This document shows, piece after piece, positions 61,096-64,000 of a DNA stretch of 64,000 bases. The number at the start of each line of letters is the position of its first letter. Positions within the stretch are counted from its first letter, which is position 1. This DNA comes from Verrucomicrobiia bacterium DG1235 (GTDB taxonomy: Bacteria; Verrucomicrobiota; Verrucomicrobiia; Opitutales; Opitutaceae): positions 3,720,335 through 3,784,334 of the forward strand of contig DS990592.1 of the NCBI GenBank assembly GCA_000155695.1, read 5' to 3'. Position numbers and translations under genes: made by a program. The notes beneath the pieces are model-generated. The model had not been told where the DNA came from. It was given only the letters and a program-made list of their open reading frames with translations, and did no database searches.

Positions 61096-61950
61096 CTAGT
61101 TCTTGCCAACCGGTACAGTGCCTGAATGTAAGACATTCCGATAGAGCAAGGTCTTTCCACAGTTCTCTACCGTCCAGTTGCGGTCGATATTAAGCGTGGT
61201 CTCAGACGCTCCCAGAAAGAGCCCTCCGTCGGGATGCATAATCGATCTGATGTTGCTCAAGATCTTCTGCTTGGCCGGAATGTCGAAATAGATGAGCACG
61301 TTCCTCATCATGACCAAGTCGAACCTCGGGAGGTTCGGCCATGGCTCTATCAAATTCATCTGCCGAAACTCGACCATATCCCGAATATCCTTCTTTAGCT
61401 GCCAATCCCTACCCGACTTTTCGAAATGCTTTACCAGAAGCGGCAACTGCAAACCTCGGTTGACCTCGAGCTGAGAATAGATCCCGCTACGAGCTTTTTC
61501 CAACGCCTTGTAGCTTAAGTCCGTACCCAAAATCGTAATCTTCCAGCCGCCCAATTCGGGAAACCTGTCCCGTATCAACATCGCAAGACTGTACGCTTCC
61601 TGACCAGTGGAACTCGCCCCTGACCAAATGTCTATCTTCCGTTCAGCCGAACGGCGGGCGATGATTTCTGGAAGAAGCTTTTTCTCTATCGCCTCAAATG
61701 GGTGAAAGTCGCGAAAGAACAGGGTCTCATTGGTCGTCAGCGCTTCGATCGTCATATGATGCAGATCCTGCAGGCCGCGCTGGGACCTCATGCTATCGAT
61801 CATCATCGACAAGGAGTCAAATCCAGACGTGCGAGCTAGCGGCTCTAGCCGCGACACCACAAGGTATTCCTTGCCTGGCGGCAAGACGATCGCCGCATTG
61901 TCCATAGCCAAATTACTGACGTATTCAAAATGTTCCTTTGTAATTCCCAT
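61096..61950 (-). CDS. cheR: Chemotaxis protein methyltransferase CheR
   Basis: A 284-residue cytoplasmic enzyme with an N-terminal helical domain (about 1-75) and a SAM-binding catalytic domain (about 80-275). Motifs: ALTTNETLFFRD near 68-79, the glycine-rich SAM site IWSGASSTGQEAYSLAML near 107-124, LGTDLSYKALEKARSGIY near 143 and LVMMRNVLIYFD near 208. It methylates glutamates of chemoreceptors using S-adenosylmethionine, adapting the signal that CheB reverses. It is the last gene of the minus-strand che operon and starts 11 bases after the cheB stop. Confidence 0.95.
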   Translation of the reverse strand: MGITKEHFEYVSNLAMDNAAIVLPPGKEYLVVSRLEPLARTSGFDSLSMMIDSMRSQRGLQDLHHMTIEALTTNETLFFRDFHPFEAIEKKLLPEIIARRSAERKIDIWSGASSTGQEAYSLAMLIRDRFPELGGWKITILGTDLSYKALEKARSGIYSQLEVNRGLQLPLLVKHFEKSGRDWQLKKDIRDMVEFRQMNLIEPWPNLPRFDLVMMRNVLIYFDIPAKQKILSNIRSIMHPDGGLFLGASETTLNIDRNWTVENCGKTLLYRNVLHSGTVPVGKN

Positions 61951-61961
61951 CCGAATACATC

Positions 61962-63041
61962 TCAGTTTCTCAATCGAGAAACGTCTACCTTCCGCGCGAT
62001 CGTCGGAGCTATCAAATCCAAGGACAAGGTTTGCTCGGCCAATCCATGCTGGACAACGGTCCCCGGCATCCCCCAGACCACACTACTAGCCTCGTCTTGG
62101 GCGATTGCGGATCCACCACTACTGCAGATTTGGGAACATCCAAGATACCCATCCTTGCCCATGCCAGTCATCACCACCGCCAAGGTTCCCGCGCCATAGC
62201 AGTGCGCAACACTACGAAATAACACATCTGCCGCCGGACGACAGGAATTCTCCTGGGGGCCGTCATGCAGGTGGATCACCACATTCGCGCCTTGCCTTCG
62301 CGTCTCCATATGACGACCGCCGGGAGCCATGTAGGCATGCCCCGGCTGCACCACCTGTCCCTCTTCCCCTTCGTGGACAGTCATTCCCGAACATCGATCC
62401 AATCGGGCGGCCAAGGTTTTCGTAAAAACCGGCGGCATATGTTGCACAATCACCATCGGTACCGGCAACGGCTTCCGAAGCTGCTCGAATACCCGAGCAA
62501 GGGCGTTAGGTCCTCCCGTAGACGTTCCTATCGCCACAATATCGATACGATTCGATCGATTGCTCGCGAAACGTTTCTTGGCTACAATAGGCGCGCCAGC
62601 GCTTCGTTGCGCGGAAGGGAGCGCGGCAAGGCTGGGTTTAAAATAATGCTTTATCCTCGGCAGCAACTCTTCGCTCAAATACTGAAGCGAATCAGCGATG
62701 CCGATGGAAGTAGCCTTTTTTGCCACGTAATCGTTCGCGCCGGCATCCAGCGCGTCGAGCGTCGACTCCGCTCCCTTCTGGGTCAGGGCGCTCAACATAA
62801 TGATTGGCAGACGCGGATGTGTCCTGCGGATGGCCCGCACCGTTTCGATGCCTCCCATTTCAGGCATTTCCATATCCATCGTGACCGCGTCAGGATTTAC
62901 CTGCGTGATCATCTGCAGCGCGATTCGCCCGTTCGCGGCCACACCCGCCGTCTCCATATCCGGATCACGCGACACGACCTCAGAGACGAGCTTCCTCATC
63001 ACAGCCGTATCATCCACCACAAGCACTCGTATTTTCTTCAC
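61962..63041 (-). CDS. cheB: Chemotaxis protein-glutamate methylesterase CheB
   Basis: A 359-residue two-domain protein. The receiver (about 1-125) has the acidic pair in VVDDTAVMRK and the phospho-acceptor Asp in TMDMEMPEMGG near 55. The methylesterase domain (about 165-355) carries its Ser/His/Asp triad in GTSTGGPNAL, VQHMPPVF and MTGMGKDGYLG. It removes methyl groups from, or deamidates, chemoreceptor glutamines once phosphorylated by CheA, which is not in the window. The cheY stop is ten bases upstream of its start, and cheR follows after 11 bases, so all are one transcript. Confidence 0.96.
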   Translation of the reverse strand: MKKIRVLVVDDTAVMRKLVSEVVSRDPDMETAGVAANGRIALQMITQVNPDAVTMDMEMPEMGGIETVRAIRRTHPRLPIIMLSALTQKGAESTLDALDAGANDYVAKKATSIGIADSLQYLSEELLPRIKHYFKPSLAALPSAQRSAGAPIVAKKRFASNRSNRIDIVAIGTSTGGPNALARVFEQLRKPLPVPMVIVQHMPPVFTKTLAARLDRCSGMTVHEGEEGQVVQPGHAYMAPGGRHMETRRQGANVVIHLHDGPQENSCRPAADVLFRSVAHCYGAGTLAVVMTGMGKDGYLGCSQICSSGGSAIAQDEASSVVWGMPGTVVQHGLAEQTLSLDLIAPTIARKVDVSRLRN

Positions 63042-63051
63042 GCGCGTGCCG

Positions 63052-63426
63052 CTAGTTGAGAATTCCCAGAATCCGGAGCTTGTCCTGCACCATCTCTTCG
63101 TCGAAAGGCTTCATGAGAAACTCGTTCGCGCCATACTCTATCGCTGTCATCAGATCCTCAGGTTCATTATGAGAAGTCACCATCATAATCTTCAAATGGT
63201 CGTACTCCGGACAGGACCGCAGTTCCTTGACGAACTCGATGCCGCTCATATTGGGCATGTTCCAATCGACCAAGGCTAAATCGATTTCACTAGCCTCAAC
63301 CATACCCATGCGAGATAGAGCCTCGCAGCCATCAGTCGCTTCGACAGTCTCGATTCCAAGCCCCTTCATATAGCTGCATAGCAACCTGCGAACAGCGCGA
63401 CTATCATCAATCACCATCGTTTTCAT
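63052..63426 (-). CDS. cheY: CheY-like response regulator
   Basis: A 124-residue single receiver domain: acidic pair in VIDDSRAVRR, phospho-acceptor Asp in ALVDWNMPNMSG near 56, Thr/Ser in MMVTSHNEP near 86, Lys in EFLMKPFDEE near 108. It probably carries the phosphate from CheA to a motor or other output. It lies between the chemoreceptor gene (42 bases upstream) and cheB (ten bases downstream). No output domain is attached. Confidence 0.93.
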   Translation of the reverse strand: MKTMVIDDSRAVRRLLCSYMKGLGIETVEATDGCEALSRMGMVEASEIDLALVDWNMPNMSGIEFVKELRSCPEYDHLKIMMVTSHNEPEDLMTAIEYGANEFLMKPFDEEMVQDKLRILGILN

Positions 63427-63468
63427 AAGCGTATCCTAATTTTGGAACAACAACCAATCCACTCGCAA

Positions 63469-63999
63469 CTAGGAGCGCGAAAGGTCTACGATCCCTTGGA
63501 GATGTGACGATAGTTTCGCCAGTTCCTGCGCCGCTACCAAAGTATCATTCGCTCCCTCCGTCGTGCTCTGGGCAGAAGTGGACACACTTACGATATTCTC
63601 CGATATCTCCGTGCTGCCTCGAGAGGCTTCCGAAACATTACGAGCGATCTCGTTAGTGGTAGAAGACTGCTCGTCTACCGCACTCGCGATATTGTTCTGA
63701 ATGTCGTTGATCTGGGCGATGATCTGAGAAATCTCGCCAATCGCCGTTACCGCGCCCTCCGCATCACCTTGAATCGCTTCGATTTTCGAAGAGATGTCCT
63801 CAGTCGCCGCAGCTGTCTGCTTGGCAAGTTCCTTCACTTCATTTGCCACGACCGCGAATCCCTTTCCGGCCTCACCGGCGCGAGCCGCTTCGATCGTAGC
63901 ATTCAGAGCCAGAAGATTCGTCTGCTCAGCGATCGAAGTGATCACCTTGATGACCTCGCCAATCTCAACACTCGACGCCCCAAGCTTCGCCACAGTGGA
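63469..63999 (-). CDS. Methyl-accepting chemotaxis protein, C-terminal part (cut by window edge)
   Basis: The frame is open to the right edge. The visible 176 residues are the end of the cytoplasmic signalling hairpin, beginning [19 protein letters not shown] and containing the highly conserved tip [20 protein letters not shown], then [17 protein letters not shown]. The long coiled coil that follows ends [15 protein letters not shown] at 63993 is only an internal Val codon, not the start. The N-terminal ligand-binding and membrane parts lie outside. As first gene of the che operon here it probably acts through the CheA/CheW complex and is modified by the downstream CheR and CheB. Confidence 0.95.
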   Translation of the reverse strand, partial: STVAKLGASSVEIGEVIKVITSIAEQTNLLALNATIEAARAGEAGKGFAVVANEVKELAKQTAAATEDISSKIEAIQGDAEGAVTAIGEISQIIAQINDIQNNIASAVDEQSSTTNEIARNVSEASRGSTEISENIVSVSTSAQSTTEGANDTLVAAQELAKLSSHLQGIVDLSRS

Positions 64000-64000
64000 A

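Overview
The window looks like a chromosomal segment of a free-living, Gram-negative member of the Verrucomicrobiota, most likely class Opitutae (a Pelagicoccus/Puniceicoccales-like bacterium). This is inferred from gene content: several membrane-anchored TolB-like/TPR proteins, DUF6090 proteins, many secreted hydrolases, a monomeric isocitrate dehydrogenase, weak Shine-Dalgarno sites, and complete outer-membrane efflux and chemotaxis sets. I saw no 16S gene, tRNA, CRISPR array, prophage or intact insertion sequence, so the assignment rests on style of content only.

Region 1 (1-12,250) is an accessory, repeat-rich block read almost entirely on the minus strand. It holds four TolB-like/TPR loci (one cut by the window edge) and the frameshifted C-terminal remnant of a fifth. 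Two of the complete TPR genes are each followed by a secreted hydrolase (a CubicO-type serine hydrolase, and an alpha/beta esterase). There are also two DUF6090 paralogues, a Phd/VapC-type toxin-antitoxin pair on the plus strand, and three copies of a degenerate palindromic intergenic repeat of the 'ATTCGTG/CATCCGTGG' kind.

Region 2 (12,251-34,900) is mostly plus strand and strongly C-rich on that strand. It carries monomeric icd with a clear terminator, a glycosyltransferase, a second beta-lactamase-fold serine hydrolase (minus strand), and a run of alpha/beta hydrolase, NAD-dependent epimerase, M48 protease and sialate O-acetylesterase. A large secreted protein with three concanavalin-like domains follows. 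Next comes a five-gene metal-efflux cluster: a Cys-rich small protein, TolC-like channel, adaptor, HME-type RND pump and a His/Cys-rich lipoprotein. Several of these products carry His-rich stretches, suggesting that metal handling is distributed along the pump. A SIMPL protein and an Ada DNA-alkylation repair regulator end the block.

Region 3 (34,900-54,960) has a large ExeM-type secreted nuclease, an orphan PilC/GspF protein, a response regulator with a degenerate sigma54-type AAA+ domain, PhoD, carB, purU, a multi-PAS hybrid histidine kinase with its own HPt domain, a YfgM-like TPR protein, two convergent overlapping DoxX-like genes and an ABC-2 exporter. REP-like hairpins lie next to phoD and between carB and purU.

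Region 4 (54,961-64,000) has a tightly overlapping three-gene operon, two large helical-repeat envelope proteins of unknown function plus a membrane-anchored subtilase. This is my best candidate for an undescribed system. On the minus strand there is then a chemotaxis operon (MCP, truncated by the window edge, then cheY, cheB, cheR).
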